Source of the DNA: Blepharisma japonicum
Taxonomy: Eukaryota; Ciliophora; Heterotrichea; Heterotrichida; Blepharismidae
NCBI GenBank assembly: GCA_949751835.1
Contig: CATKHK010000176.1
Location: forward strand, 1 to 29,244
Reading direction: 5' to 3'
DNA length: 29,244 nucleotides
This document shows positions 1 to 11,810 of this stretch, piece by piece. Positions within the stretch are counted from its first letter, which is position 1; every line of letters begins with the position of its first letter. A program made the translations under genes and the position numbers. A model generated the notes under the pieces. That model did no database searches. It was not told the DNA's origin and saw nothing but the letters and a program-made list of their open reading frames with translations.

Positions 1-1439
1 GAACTGTATCTATAGAGCCAGACGGAAATCAGAGAAGTTTGCCTACAATAGGGATTTATAACTTGCGCTGAGATAATAAAACACATTTTTTATATGAACA
101 ACTTGTAGGAATATATGATAGTAGTAGATTGCAACTAATTACATTATATAGTAGCGTTATATGATATGATAATACTACAATAACGCCTTCCGATTCAGTT
201 GTATATGAGAATGGCTGCCCATTTCCTAAAAGGAATATTTCTCATTCTAGCAAAGGAGTCAATGTTTTATATGGAATATCAGCAGCTATAATAACTCTTA
301 CAATTATCGAGTCATTTGTTATATGAAAAAAATTATGAAATAAAATATATATAGAAAAATTAGTAGTGTCAGTTTATATACATTTTGAGGATTATTTTAT
401 TATGGGAATTTTGGCTATAGATGCTTTGCAATTTATTTCTCAAGGCTCAGATATAAGTGATTTGTATGTATGATTATCAAAAGCTTGCAGCTACTCAATG
501 GCCCATTTTGATTATTCAGTTAAAGGAGAAGTTTACTGAGGTTATTTATACTCTGCAATGATTATTTCTTGCTATTGAATATTTTCAACATTTATCTTAC
601 TTTTCAAACTCAATAAAATTGATAGTTTTATCTTAAGAAATGCCTGAAATATTTCTTTATTTTTACTTCCAATAATTGTAAATATTTTATTTATGCCTAT
701 GATTTCAATACTTCTAAGTATTTTTCAATGTGATGAAGGAATAGGCTCAAATATTTCTGATTCTTTTATAAAGAATGACTGCACAGTTCATTGCTGGAAT
801 CATGAATATGCTCTATGAGCAACTTTTTCATTAATTTCTTTGATAGTTTTTATTCCTTCAGCAATTTACTTTAGATATTTTTATGAGAATATTAATAGCC
901 ACATTAATATAAAAACAAAACCAAGCTTCATTATAAAAAAAGCCATTTTTCAAGTGATAATTGCTGTCATGAATAAAACAATAAAAATATATGATGAAGC
1001 TTTACATGGGCTTTGCTGCAATATCCTTCTCTTTATACTAATCTTGTTATGCTTTAAAAATAACCCTTATAATTATAGCAGAATGAATTTCTGGCTAGTT
1101 ATATCTTATTTAGCAGTTTTGTGGAGTTTCACATTATCATCATTTTATTGATTTACAAAATTTGATCCATGAATAATGTGAATTTTATTGCAATACTTAG
1201 TTTGGCTTATCTTAATAGTAGCTGGAATCATAATTCAATGAAAATCAATCCCAAGTTTATTATCGACTGATAAGACAATAGATATAGCAATCTTTTTTCG
1301 ATTTTCAATGGGTGGCAAGATTTCTCCTGAAGAAATAAATAAAATGAAAAAGGAAATCGTGGAAAATAAATGTTTAAGCAGTGATAAAAAAACATTCACA
1401 ATAAATTACGATGAGCAAATGATTTTAGTTTCAAACTAA
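1..1439 (+). CDS. Receptor family copy 1, C-terminal 478 residues (5' end outside window)
   Basis: Read with TGA as Trp, one open frame runs from base 3 to TAA at 1437-1439. It begins inside the end of the ligand-binding ectodomain (TVSIEPDGNQRS, matching the F-x-G-x-SG-x-V...GxR signature that closes ANF-receptor domains). It then has a linker ending YENGCPFP, about eight hydrophobic segments and a polar tail. A loop with conserved Cys (QCDEGIG...NDCTVHCW) separates segments 4 and 5. The tail carries the family motif DIAIFFRFSMG...EINKMKKE. It is closely similar to the copy at 3742-7326 and should be an integral membrane receptor of the same type. The N-terminal half, including start and signal peptide, lies upstream. 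No break is visible in the part present. Function beyond a membrane receptor is inferred from family shape. Confidence 0.8.
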
Positions 1440-1630
1440 ATATTTGTCAGATATCGATAATTAAGTAAAATTTGTGCTAATTTGAGTATCTTTAATAATC
1501 ATTAATTTATATTATTATACAGAATTTAAAGAGCTTGACGCTAAAAGAGTCACTGAATTGACTGAAATAGCACGGATGCTTGAGAGAGTTAAAAAATTAA
1601 CTAAATTTTTATCATCATCTTGATTCCAAA

Positions 1631-3216
1631 ATGATAAAGAATATTATTTTTGTTGTCTTGCATGCTACGATGCTACTTTTGAATGGAATTGAATTAACTA
1701 TAAAGCAAGGCAAAAATGTGAGAGATCATGAAATAATGAACAGTAATTTGAGAAAACAAAAATTTGTAGGGTGCTCTGGGACCGTATCGATAGAACAAGG
1801 GAGTAGTCAGAGAAGCTTTCCTAAAATAGGGATTTATAATATAAGATGAGATAAAGCGCACAGTCATTATATGAGGAGTTTGTGGGGGTATATGATCCTA
1901 GTAGTATACAATTGATCACTTTATATAGCAGCATTATATGATATGATAATACAACGATAGCTCCGATTGACTCAATCATGTACGAAAATGGCTGCCCATT
2001 TCCTATAAAGGATATATTTAGGTCTGAAAAAGGAACTGGAGTTTTATATGGGATTTCAGTGGCATTGATATTTATTACTATTATTGAAGCCCTTTTTATA
2101 TGGAAAAGGCATTGAAAAAATATTAAAATTGAAAAATTAAAAAATGCTACACAAGTTCAATTTGAAGACTATATACTTATGATGGTTCTGGCCATGGATT
2201 TTTTTCAAATTATTTCCCAGGGGTCTGGTATTAGCGAATTATTCTTCTTAATATCTAAGGCATGTAACTATTCGTTGATTAAATTTACTTTTTCAGTCGA
2301 TCGGGATATTTACTGAGATTACTTATATTACTCTCTGATTATTTCTGGCTATTCATTTTTTGTGGCATTAATATTAATTTCTAGGCCGAGTAATTGTGTG
2401 ATATTGAGATATGCTAGAAGCCTTGCCATAATTTTACTTCCAATTATTGGGAACGCTTTATTTTTACCTATAGTTTCAATAGTTTTAAGTATTTTCCAAT
2501 GTGATCAAGGAACTGGTTTAAAGATTACTGACTCTTTTATAAGACAAGACTGTACAATGAATTGCTGAGACAATAAATATTCTATATGAGGAGGGCTTTC
2601 AATAGCCTCTTTAGTGACTTATATCCCTCTTACAATTTATTTCAGATATTTTTATGAAAATTTCAATGGCCAAATAAATATAAAAACACAGCCTATTTTT
2701 ATTTTAGAAAAAATAATCTTTCAGGTTATAATTGCTGTTTTGTATAGAACATTAAAAATTTATGATGAATCTCTGCATGGTCTTTGCTGCATTGTCCTTA
2801 TCTTTATAATGATTTTATTAAGCTTCAAGCAAAGACCTTACAACTATAGCATAATGAATTTTTGGCTGATTACTTCATATTTTGGTATTTTATGGAGTTT
2901 TGCTTTATCATCTCTATATTGATTCACAAAATACAAATCTTGAATAATGTGGATTTCGCTTCAATATTCTGTATTACTTATCTTAATAGTAGTTGGCTTT
3001 TTGATCCAATGAAAGTGTCTTCCAAGCTTATTAATTACTGAAAAGTCAGTGGATATTGCAATCTTTTTCAGATTTTCAATAGGAAGTCAAATATCTGCTA
3101 GTGAAATTAATAGAATGAGAAAAGAAATCATCGAAAATAAAACTTTTATCAATGAAGAGCAATCAAATATTGATTCTTCTCAAGCTATTTTTCAGACTTC
3201 AAAAAAGAAAATATAG
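1631..3216 (+). pseudogene. Receptor family copy 2, truncated and frameshifted
   Basis: Homology to the intact receptors starts near 1655 (HATMLLLNGIELTIKQG) and runs to TAG at 3214-3216. The first part (1631 to about 1857, ending GIYNIRWDK) is in one frame. From 1861 (QSLYEEFVGVYD) the match continues in another. Between the shared Asp codon and the shared Leu-Tyr, copy 1 has 15 bases and this copy has 14, so one base is lost. A 15- or 16-base intron cannot restore the frame. A second frame change is possible at 1660-1675, where a short repeat (tgctacga, tgctact) occurs. The two Venus-flytrap modules present in the minus-strand copies are absent upstream. The membrane part (about 450 codons) stays open and keeps every family landmark, so decay looks recent. 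It may be transcribed but should not make a full receptor. Confidence 0.7.
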
Positions 3217-3741
3217 TATCACAATAATATTTAAAATATGTAAATTACTGTTAAAGCTACCTATAAATAAGATTACTAATATTTATTATAATTCTTATGC
3301 GAAACTGCTGCTTTTTTTGGTACTTAATTATTATGAAATTTAATCTTTTAAGTGATCAAAAGAATCAGCATAAATTCCGATAAAAATTATAAACTAAATA
3401 ACTTTTAAAGTGCATATTCATGGCAATTATATTATTTTAACAATTATTTTTTATAATAAAAATAGATTTGGTTTTATATTAGTTAATGCTAAAGTATACT
3501 ATAATAATGTCTGAAATACGCTGCTAAAGGAAGATACTATATTCAATAATAAATTTACATAATTTTTTTTAGTTGAAATCTGCAATTAAGGAGCTCGATT
3601 GATCTAATATTTAATCATTTATTAATATGCAAATAATAAAAGAGAAGGCTCTCAACGCTGATTATTATAGTCTTAAAAATACCAATTCAGAGTTATATTG
3701 ATATTATATAAATATTTAAATTATAATAAAAATAAGATTTG
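3217..3741. other. AT-rich spacer between converging receptor genes
   Basis: Very AT-rich sequence between the 3' ends of copy 2 (plus) and copy 3 (minus). I see no supported gene, RNA or repeat in it. It presumably holds the two 3' untranslated regions. Confidence 0.6.
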
Positions 3742-6700
3742 TTAATTATCAAAATCTGATTGCATATTTAGCCTGTAACTAGAAACATTGGATTGTTCAT
3801 CGAAATTTGGTGTTTTTGAGATGCTCAAATAATTGTCATTAACAGTTTCTCTTTTCATTTTATTTATTTCTTTAGCAGATATCTGACTTCCAAATCCAAA
3901 TTTCAAAAAAAATGCTATGTCTACTCCCTTATCAGTCATCAATAAGCTTGGAAGCGATTTTCATTGGAATATTATCCCAATTACTATAAGAATAATCCAA
4001 ATTAATCATTCTATTATAAATCACACTATTCAATTATCAAATTTTGTAAGTCAATAAAGTGATGATAATATAAAATTCCATAAAATTGCAAAATACGAGA
4101 TAATTAGCCAGCAATTCATTCTGCCGTAGTTATATGGATTGTTTTTAAAGCATAAAAAGATTAGTATTGTAAGAAGAATCACGCAGCAGAGACCATGTAA
4201 GGCTTCATCATAATTTTTTATAGTTTTATTCATAACAACTATAATAACTTGAAAAACTGCTTTTTCTATAATAAAACTAGGTTTGGTTTTTATATTAATA
4301 TGACTGTTAATATTCTCATAATGATTTCGGAAAAAAAGCACTAAGGGAATAAATACTATCATAGATATTATTGAGAATGCTGCTCATAAATAGTAATTGT
4401 TATTATTATTCCAACAATATATTGTGCAGTCGTATTTTATAAAAGAATCAGAAATATTTGAACCTATTCCTTTATCGCATTCAAAAATACTTAAAAGTAT
4501 AGAAATCACAGGCACAAACAAAATATATCCAATAATGGGCATCAAGAATAAAGCAATATTTCTAGTATATCGCACTATTCAAATATCAATTCTCTCAAAC
4601 TCAAAAAATAAAATAAAAGCTGTAAAAACCCAATAGCAAGAAATAACCATTGCACCATATAAGTAAACTCAGTAAATATCTCCTAAAGTTGAAGAATTAA
4701 AATTAATAAGTGAATATTTGCATATTTTTGATAATCACACATTTAATTCACTTATATCTGGGCCTTGAGAAATAAATTGTAAAAAATCCAATGCTAAAAT
4801 TCCCATAAGATAATAATCCTCAAAATGCACTCTAGCGGGGACTATTAATTTTTCTATATTTATTTTGAATCAGAATATTTTCCAAATAGCAAACGATTCA
4901 ATAATTGAAAGAGCTATTAGGGCTCCTGATATTCCATATAATATATTAGCACCTTTTTTGGAATAAAAAATCTTACTTTTAGGAAATGGGCAATTATTTT
5001 CATACACTATAGAATCTGTAGGTGTTATTGTAGAATTATCATATCAAATAATGCTTTGGTATAAATTAATCAGTTGCGCACTGCTTGTGTCATAAATTCC
5101 TACTAGTTCCTCGTATAGTAATTGGGTATTATTGTCTCAACGTACGTTGTGAATCCCTATAGTAGGTAGACTTCTCTGGTTGCCCTCTGACTCAATAGAA
5201 ACAGTCCCAGAACACCCTAAAAATTTTTGTTTTCTCAAATTTATATTTAACGCATGAGAATCTTCTACGTTTTGACCTTGCCTTATAGTAAATTCTATTC
5301 CATGTAGAAGTAGCATTGTAGCATCAAAAGAGTAGCAACTAAAAACTGAGGATCCTCCATATTCTTTTAAATAGCCATTTTCCATCTTTTTCCCAAATTC
5401 TCCAAATCATTCAGCATGAAAAACAACAACAGACCCATATAGCAATTCAATAAGCTTACTAATTTGTGAGACATCCGTCTCCCATGTAAGCGAATATGCA
5501 ACTCTTCCATTTGATAAAAAAATGGCATCGCCTCTTCTTAATCCTGTATCATAAAAGCTTTCAATTACATGGTATCAAGAAGGAACATTCAAAAAAATGA
5601 CATAAAGCCTGACATTTAAGCTTATTAAGCTCTTGAATCAATCCTTTCATTGTGAGTATTTATCTAATGTGTAGGTTGTATTCATTTTCCGCATATCAGG
5701 AGTATTTGCAATTTTTATTTTAAATTTATTTGCAGTTTTCATATTAAATTGATCTATTAATGATATGAAATATTGACAATCAAGGTCATTAATATCATCA
5801 TAAAGGACTATAAAATTTTGCCACCTAAAAACAACTGCAAGATCCAGCATAACTTTTGCATTAAATTTTATATCTTTCATGATTGTCATGAACTCAGGAA
5901 ATGCTGTTTTATTTTGTAAAGTACTTGAAGGAGAATATGGAGAAACACTAGGTATAGAGCAATTTAGAGATCTCAATGTATAAATATAACTAATACTATC
6001 TGATGAGAAAAGTGATGTTATAAATCCTACAGCTGGCGTGCTTAATGCACGAGAAAAACAGAAATTCCGAGCATATGTGTCTCCTGCACACATAAGCTCA
6101 GTTGAGGTTATTTCAAAGCCTTCTAAGTAGTGTGCACTTTTCCAATAGATTAAAGTATAAAGGATTCCAGATGATAGTCCTAGCGCATTATCATATCATA
6201 TATTAATATAACTAAATGGAGAGTTAGGGACTATTCAAGAGTCTCCTGGAAAAGAAAGAGGAGTAAATACAGTCAAATTTCCTTTAAAAATATTTCCAGA
6301 TATAAGCTTTTGACTATTTTTTGTATTCAGGAGGGTAAAATTTGATATTGGATAATTATTAACTGTAAAAAAATTAGAAATCACACAGTCAGTGCTTGAG
6401 CTAAAATTTTCATAGCAACTTTCATTTAAAAACGAATTTGCAAATGTTGGGTGTTTTATTTTTCTTACCTTTTCTGTCTCTCTTATATAGTAACTATTTA
6501 ATCTCTCAAAGAGACTGAGATCAGATGAATAATCTAAATTTAGAATAATTTTCAAAAACTTGATAAATGCTAACCCTTCATAACTATAAAAGCTATCAGC
6601 ACTCTCTAGTCCTGATTCTGCAAAACCAATTATCCCATTTCCTATTAAACCTCATGCACCTTCACTTCCTACAATAATCCCAGTTCCATTCGTAAGCAAA

Positions 6701-7326
6701 TTTTTTTCTTCTAAAGCTTTCAATAACAATTTTGTGCTTTCCCCTTGATTTAGTATCACAATATTTCTTATACCAATAGGCTGAATTACTCTTCCTATAA
6801 ATAAGTTTGCTGAATTTTCATTATTACTATTAGCGAAAAAGTATCAGCGGTAATTTTTTTGGTTAAAATAATTAGCAAAAATTTCACTATTTTCATTGCT
6901 AATTTGATCAGAAATTACAATAAAAGTTTGCCAATTAAAATAAGAAATAATCCCATATAAAGCTTCGATTTGGCTTTCTCAAGAATTGTGTATAAAAAAT
7001 TCTCAGTCGCGATGGGCAAGAATATGTGTATAAATACTGGTAATTATAATTTTTTCCTCTTCAGCAAACTTTTTGATTGATTCTGATAACGTGATACTAA
7101 AAGTAAGGTCAAAAATAATATCTGGGCTTTCTATAGTCTTGATTTCATCCCAGAGACTATCAATGTAAATAAGATTAAATTCAAACTCATCTTTGAAACT
7201 ATTTTTAGCCAAAGCAGTCAAATTCGAAACAAAGTGTATATCTGCAAAAGAACTGTAAATAATATCTACAATAAGCTGACTTGTTAAGCAAATCTTTGCA
7301 AAGAGTAAGGCAGCTAAAAACTTCAT
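3742..7326 (-). CDS. Intact double Venus-flytrap multi-pass receptor (copy 3, 1194 aa)
   Basis: One uninterrupted frame with TGA as Trp, ATG at 7326, TAA at 3742-3744. Residues 1-16 (MKFLAALLFAKICLTS) are a signal peptide. Residues about 20-370 form a first type 1 periplasmic-binding fold: IIFDLTFSITLS, then a Trp-containing YFNWQTFIVISD that begins lobe 2. Residues about 375-775 form a second: HYLEGFEI, VGFITSLFSS, FRWQNFIVLYDD, then FLGCSGTVSIE near 703 and NQRSLPTIGIHNVR. This order follows ANF-receptor/GABA-B-like ectodomains, without a Cys-rich stalk. About eight membrane segments lie between residues 790 and 1116, then a cytoplasmic tail with DIAFFLKFGFG...EINKMKRE. Ligand and signalling partner are unknown; amino-acid-like ligands are usual for this fold. 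The membrane part is not a clear match to seven-helix class C. It lies downstream of copy 4 on the same strand. Confidence 0.85.
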
Positions 7327-8021
7327 TTTTGATTTTTTTTATTTTTAAGAACAAGTATCAAAATTTCTAAAATAATAAGAGAAAATTATAATTTAATTGA
7401 ATTTTTATTAAACTGATTATAAAAAAATTAATATTCAATATAAAATGGGCAATAATTTTAAGATCAAGCAGTGCAACTACTCTGCTTATTTTCTGCTTAA
7501 TTTCCTATTGACTATATTAGCTATCCGTACTAAATTTCTGGTTAATATTCTAATGCCAATATACAGATTAGAATATCAAACCCTAGCTGTTAATAGATTA
7601 CTTATCCACTGTCGAACTTGTTGCACAGCTCATCTTTCAAATTTTAGGGGTCCTCTTCTATTTTTTTGTCAAGCACATTCAATGCTTGTGCTTCAAGAGT
7701 TCGAGGGTTTGAGAAATCGCTCACCAAAATGCTCTATTTCAGCCAAGCTGCATATTTTCCTAGTTAATTAAGGTGATTCTGCTCTTAATCGCTTTGCTCT
7801 CACCATTGGAAGGAATTGAGACCAGATATGGCTTTAAAGCCGTTTCGAAGTAATGCCCACTATCATATGCCACTAAGCTATAATTAGTTCTATGAATAGC
7901 CAGATTTTCGGCTCTAAAAGCCTTATTAGCGTAATATAATGAAAATATTAAATTAATATAAGATTTGGTAACCTGCTTATTTACATATAAATAAATTATT
8001 ATTTTATTATTCTCATTAAGA
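7327..8021. other. Spacer between receptor copies 3 and 4, with a GC-richer centre
   Basis: The first ~115 bases are AT-rich and should contain the promoter of copy 3. From about 7560 to 7930 the sequence is visibly less AT-rich than other spacers. A plus-strand ORF (7445-7771, TAA stop) shows no domain I recognise. The minus strand holds protein-like fragments, listed separately. Confidence 0.5.
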
Positions 8022-8032
8022 TTATGGGTATT
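7760..8032 (-). pseudogene. Unidentified minus-strand ORF fragment, no in-frame ATG
   Basis: On the minus strand a frame without TAA/TAG runs from 8032 to TAG at 7760-7762. Its last ~55 codons read like ordinary protein (RAENLAIHRTNYSLVAYDSG, then HYFETALKPYLVSIPSNGES). No ATG lies in frame. A second protein-like stretch follows in another frame (SILVSDFSNPRTLEAQALNV, about 7720 down to 7640). This suggests a broken gene relic trapped between the receptors. I cannot name the family, and chance cannot be excluded. Confidence 0.25.
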
Positions 8033-11000
8033 TTATACCTTCTTCATAGATAGGATAAAATGATTCATTTCTAACAGCAGAAGTGTTCGGCTTTTCTGTA
8101 ATAATTTCTAAAAATAAATGTTTAGCTTTAGCTCGTTCTTTATTTTTATCATTTATTTCTGCGGCTGCAATTGAGCCACCCAGTGAAAATCTGAAAAGAG
8201 TTCCTATATCAGTCATTTTTTCCCTAAATAGCATGCTGGGGCAATGTTTTCATTGAATATGAAACCCAGTAATAATAATTAATGCTCATCCAATATATTG
8301 AAATGCAAGCCATAATTGATTTATTCTAGATGAAACTATTCAATACAATGAAGATAATGTAATGCTTCAAATAATTGCAATATAAGAAATAATTAATCAA
8401 AGATTCATTCGACTATAATTATAAGGTTTCTTTTTGATACAAAGCAATACCAAACCAAATAACAAAATAATTAAAATCAGCCCATGCAAGCTTTGATTGT
8501 AAATTTTCAGAGTTTTGCTTAATATAATTATCGAAATTTGAAAAAGACTTTTTATCATCAAAAATCTTGGCTGAGCTTTTATATTTATGCAGCTATAACT
8601 TATATACCAAAATGGTCTTAAATAAATAGCAAGAGGTAGATAAATAATTAAAGAAACAGCAGACAGTATAGCTCATTGAATGTGACTATTTTCTCAACAA
8701 ACTGTTGTGCAGTCATTTTGAAGAAATGCTTTATTTATATTTAATGATCGTTGTTTGTTGCATTGGAATATGCTAAAAAGGATAGATGAAATAGGCAAAA
8801 AACAGGCATTTCCTAATACTGGTAATGCCATTTTTGATAAAATTCTAAAAAGCACTAGAAAAAAATTTTGAGTGTCTTTTCCAAAATTAAAAATATTTTC
8901 TATACTGAAAAAGACTCATATGAAAACAGCTATTAAGGCAGAATAAAAGTAAATTCAAAATGTTTCTCTTTCAGTGACTAAACTAAAATCTGCTATAGCA
9001 AATTTTGTAAAATAACTTACTAGAGAATCATAGTTGCCCATATAAGGACCCATCCCTAAAATTTGCAAAAAATCAATAAAAACTATAGCCATTGCTAGAT
9101 AATCTTCAAATTGAATTAAAGATCTCATCGATAATTCTTCAATTTCCTTTTTCCACCATTTCTTTCATATAAAAAATGTTAAAACCGCAGTTATTGTTAA
9201 AATTCCAATTGAAATCGCATATAAAATTCCAGCACTTTTAGCAGAATATACAGCTTCGTTTATATCGAAAGGACAATTGTTTTCATATGTAATTATATCT
9301 TTAGGGGTATTTGTGGTATTATCTGATCATTTTATATGACTTGTAAAGCTAATTAGATTGGTGCTTCCACGATCATAGACTCCTACCATAAATTCATTAT
9401 AATATTGAGCTCTCTCATTTCATATTATATTATAAATCCCTATAATTGCAGCACTCCGATCATTAGAGTCAGGCTCAATTGAAACTACCCCAGAGCAGCC
9501 TAAAAAATTTTGTTTTCTTAAATTAATATTGAGAATTTTAGATTCTTCAAGGTTTTCACCTTGAATAATCGTGTATTTTATTCCATTCAACAAAAGCATA
9601 GCAGCATCAAAAGATAAACATCTTCAATCAGTGACATCTGAGTAAGCTTTAATGAAACCTTCTTTCATTTTTTTACCATATTCTCATATTCATTCAGCTT
9701 CATTGATGCTTATTGCTCCATACAATAACTCAATTAATTTTGCTTTTTGAGATAGATTTGCTTCAACATCAATTCCAAAGCCTACTTTATTTGGAAATAG
9801 AAGAACAGAATTTTTCCTTGTAAGTCCGACATCATAGAAATCTTCAATTAAATAAAATTCAGCCGGAGGGGTAATAAAAAGTATAAATGGCCTTGTTTTT
9901 AAGCTTATTATATTTTGCATTCAAATTTTGTATTCAGGATAATCACTGTGGTTATAATTTTCCTTAATCATTCTATTAGAATTAACTATATTGATATTAT
10001 ATTCCTCAGCTTTTGCAGCAAAATATTGATAAATCAATAAATTATCAGACGAATTTTCATATATCAAAATAATATTTTTCCAATCAAAAAGTAAAATCAA
10101 ATCAATAAGAACCCTTGCGTTGTACAAGTCATCTCTTGCCATTCTCATAAATTCAGGAAAATTTGTTTTATTTGCTAAAATTCCAAGCGGGGAATATTCT
10201 GAAATATGTGGAATAGTTATATTTAAAATTCTCATAGAAATTATATTACCAATAACAGTAAGTGGGAATGAAGTAGTTAAAAACCCAACACCAGGTACAT
10301 TTTTAAGCTCTCTAAAACAGTTTATAGAGTAGATTGGGTCATAAACATCAGCCCCACAATCTGTATGAGTAACTAATATCTCAAAACCTTCCAAAAAATG
10401 AGTTGCTTTTATATATTGTAAAGCATATTTTGCTCCTTGTTTTAATAAAGTATAAGCACTGTCAGGATAGCCTGGATTTGTATTGCCATCTGCCATTCAT
10501 ATATTGATATAACTTATAGGATAGTTTGGGATGCTTGATGAATTTCCTGGAAAATTTAAATCTTTTTCATAAATAGTAAAATTCGTATCTGTTGATTGTC
10601 CTATTATAATTTTTTGGCTATTTTTGATGTTAATTATTGAAAAAAGAGGCTTTTGGTGATGATTAACTGTATTTTTTTCTAAATATTCTCGTAAAGCTAA
10701 AGAGTCATAATAATTAGGATATGCAAAAATAATATTGAAAAATTGTATTAAAGCAGAAGATTCATAACTATAATAATCAACAGCATTTTCTAATCCTGAT
10801 TCTGCGTATCCTAAAATTCCATTTTCATTTATACCTCAAATACTTTGACATCCCATAATGACTCCGCATCCTAATCTAAAAATATTTTTGTTCTTCAATC
10901 CTTCAAGCAAAATTTTAGCATTTTCTGCCCTATTTAATATCACAATATTTTTTATCCCAGTTGGCTTTATTTCTTTGCCTATAAAATTATCAGCTGCTCA

Positions 11001-11498
11001 TTGATTTTGACTTGAAAATCGATAAAAAGTTATTTTTTTATCTGGAAAATACATCATAAGATCATTTTCATCTCCATACTCATTTAATATTAGAATAAAT
11101 TTCTTTCAATTTAGATAAGAAATCAAACCATTTATAGTTCGTAAATGGTCTTTTTCCAACATATGAGTGGAAAACTCTCAATCATTGTAACTATTGCCAA
11201 TATCCCTCATTGAAATAAGTAAAATATTCCTTAAATTGCAAAACTGCCTGAGAAAATTCGATAAAGAGATACTAGAAGTTAGATCCAAAATTATTTGCGG
11301 ACTGTCAGAATATTCTAATTGCTGGGAGTATAGGTCAATAAATTGGAGCTTTAATTCAATATTGTCAGCAAAGGATTTTGTTAATGATGCTGATATAATT
11401 TCCAATAATTTTCAATCAGTTGATGAGCTATAAAAATGTTCAATCAAAAGAAAGGCTTGGGAGAAGTAGAGGTATAATAACGAGTTAAAAATTCCCAT
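8022..11498 (-). CDS. Intact double Venus-flytrap multi-pass receptor (copy 4, 1158 aa)
   Basis: Continuous frame with TGA as Trp, ATG at 11498, stop at 8022-8024. I chose this start because it adds a hydrophobic leader (NSLLYLYFSQAFLLIEHF) like a signal peptide; the next in-frame candidates would remove it. The first ligand-binding module (about 30-340) contains IILDLTSSISLS and YLNWKKFILIL. The second (about 345-745) contains HFLEGFEILVT, VGFLTTSF, FDWKNIILIYEN and the closing FLGCSGVVSIE near residue 666. The linker YENNCPFD leads into about eight membrane segments from residue ~756, with the loop QCNKQRS...NDCTTVCW. The tail has DIGTLFRFSLG...AAAEIN and ends IYEEGIKYP. It is the most divergent of the four copies yet keeps each landmark, which argues that the doubled ectodomain is ancestral in the family and under constraint. 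Ligand unknown. Confidence 0.85.
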
Positions 11499-11810
11499 TT
11501 GATAGTGAATTAATAATTATTTCTAGTTATAGTGATACTGGAAGAAATAATTTGGATGAAAGTTAGGGCTCTCAGATGAAAAATAAATATATATAGTAAG
11601 ATAGATGCCTATAAATTTATTGAAATGGTTTAATTCTTAATCTTAAGTAGGTTGATTTGAATCAAAAATTTACAATTTTTTATAAAAAATTATTTTTTAA
11701 TACCAAAATTCGAATATATAAAAATTTATCAATAGAATTTTTTTTTAAAAAAATTGTTTAAAGCTAATTAACTTATCATATTACTTAATTTAGCTTAAGC
11801 ACTATTTGGG
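11499..11810. other. AT-rich 5' flank of receptor copy 4
   Basis: Low-complexity AT-rich sequence with A and T runs near 11690-11760. No gene is visible. It should contain the promoter of the minus-strand receptor starting at 11498. Confidence 0.5.

Noticed and set aside
1858-1873. A 16-base GT...AG intron to explain the copy 2 frameshift
   Set aside because: Removing 16 bases gives the wrong frame; a length of 14 or 17 would be needed.
3152-3343. Plus-strand ORF of 63 codons at the end of receptor copy 2
   Set aside because: It overlaps the conserved C-terminal tail in another frame and runs into AT-rich spacer.
4397-4636. Plus-strand ORF of 79 codons
   Set aside because: It is antisense to the conserved membrane region of receptor copy 3.
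7445-7771. Plus-strand ORF of 108 codons between the receptors
   Set aside because: No recognisable domain and an unremarkable composition; the opposite strand reads more like protein.
840-11405. Taking each short standard-code ORF in the receptor region as a separate gene
   Set aside because: They lie in one frame per copy, separated by TGA at conserved Trp positions, so they are parts of single proteins.
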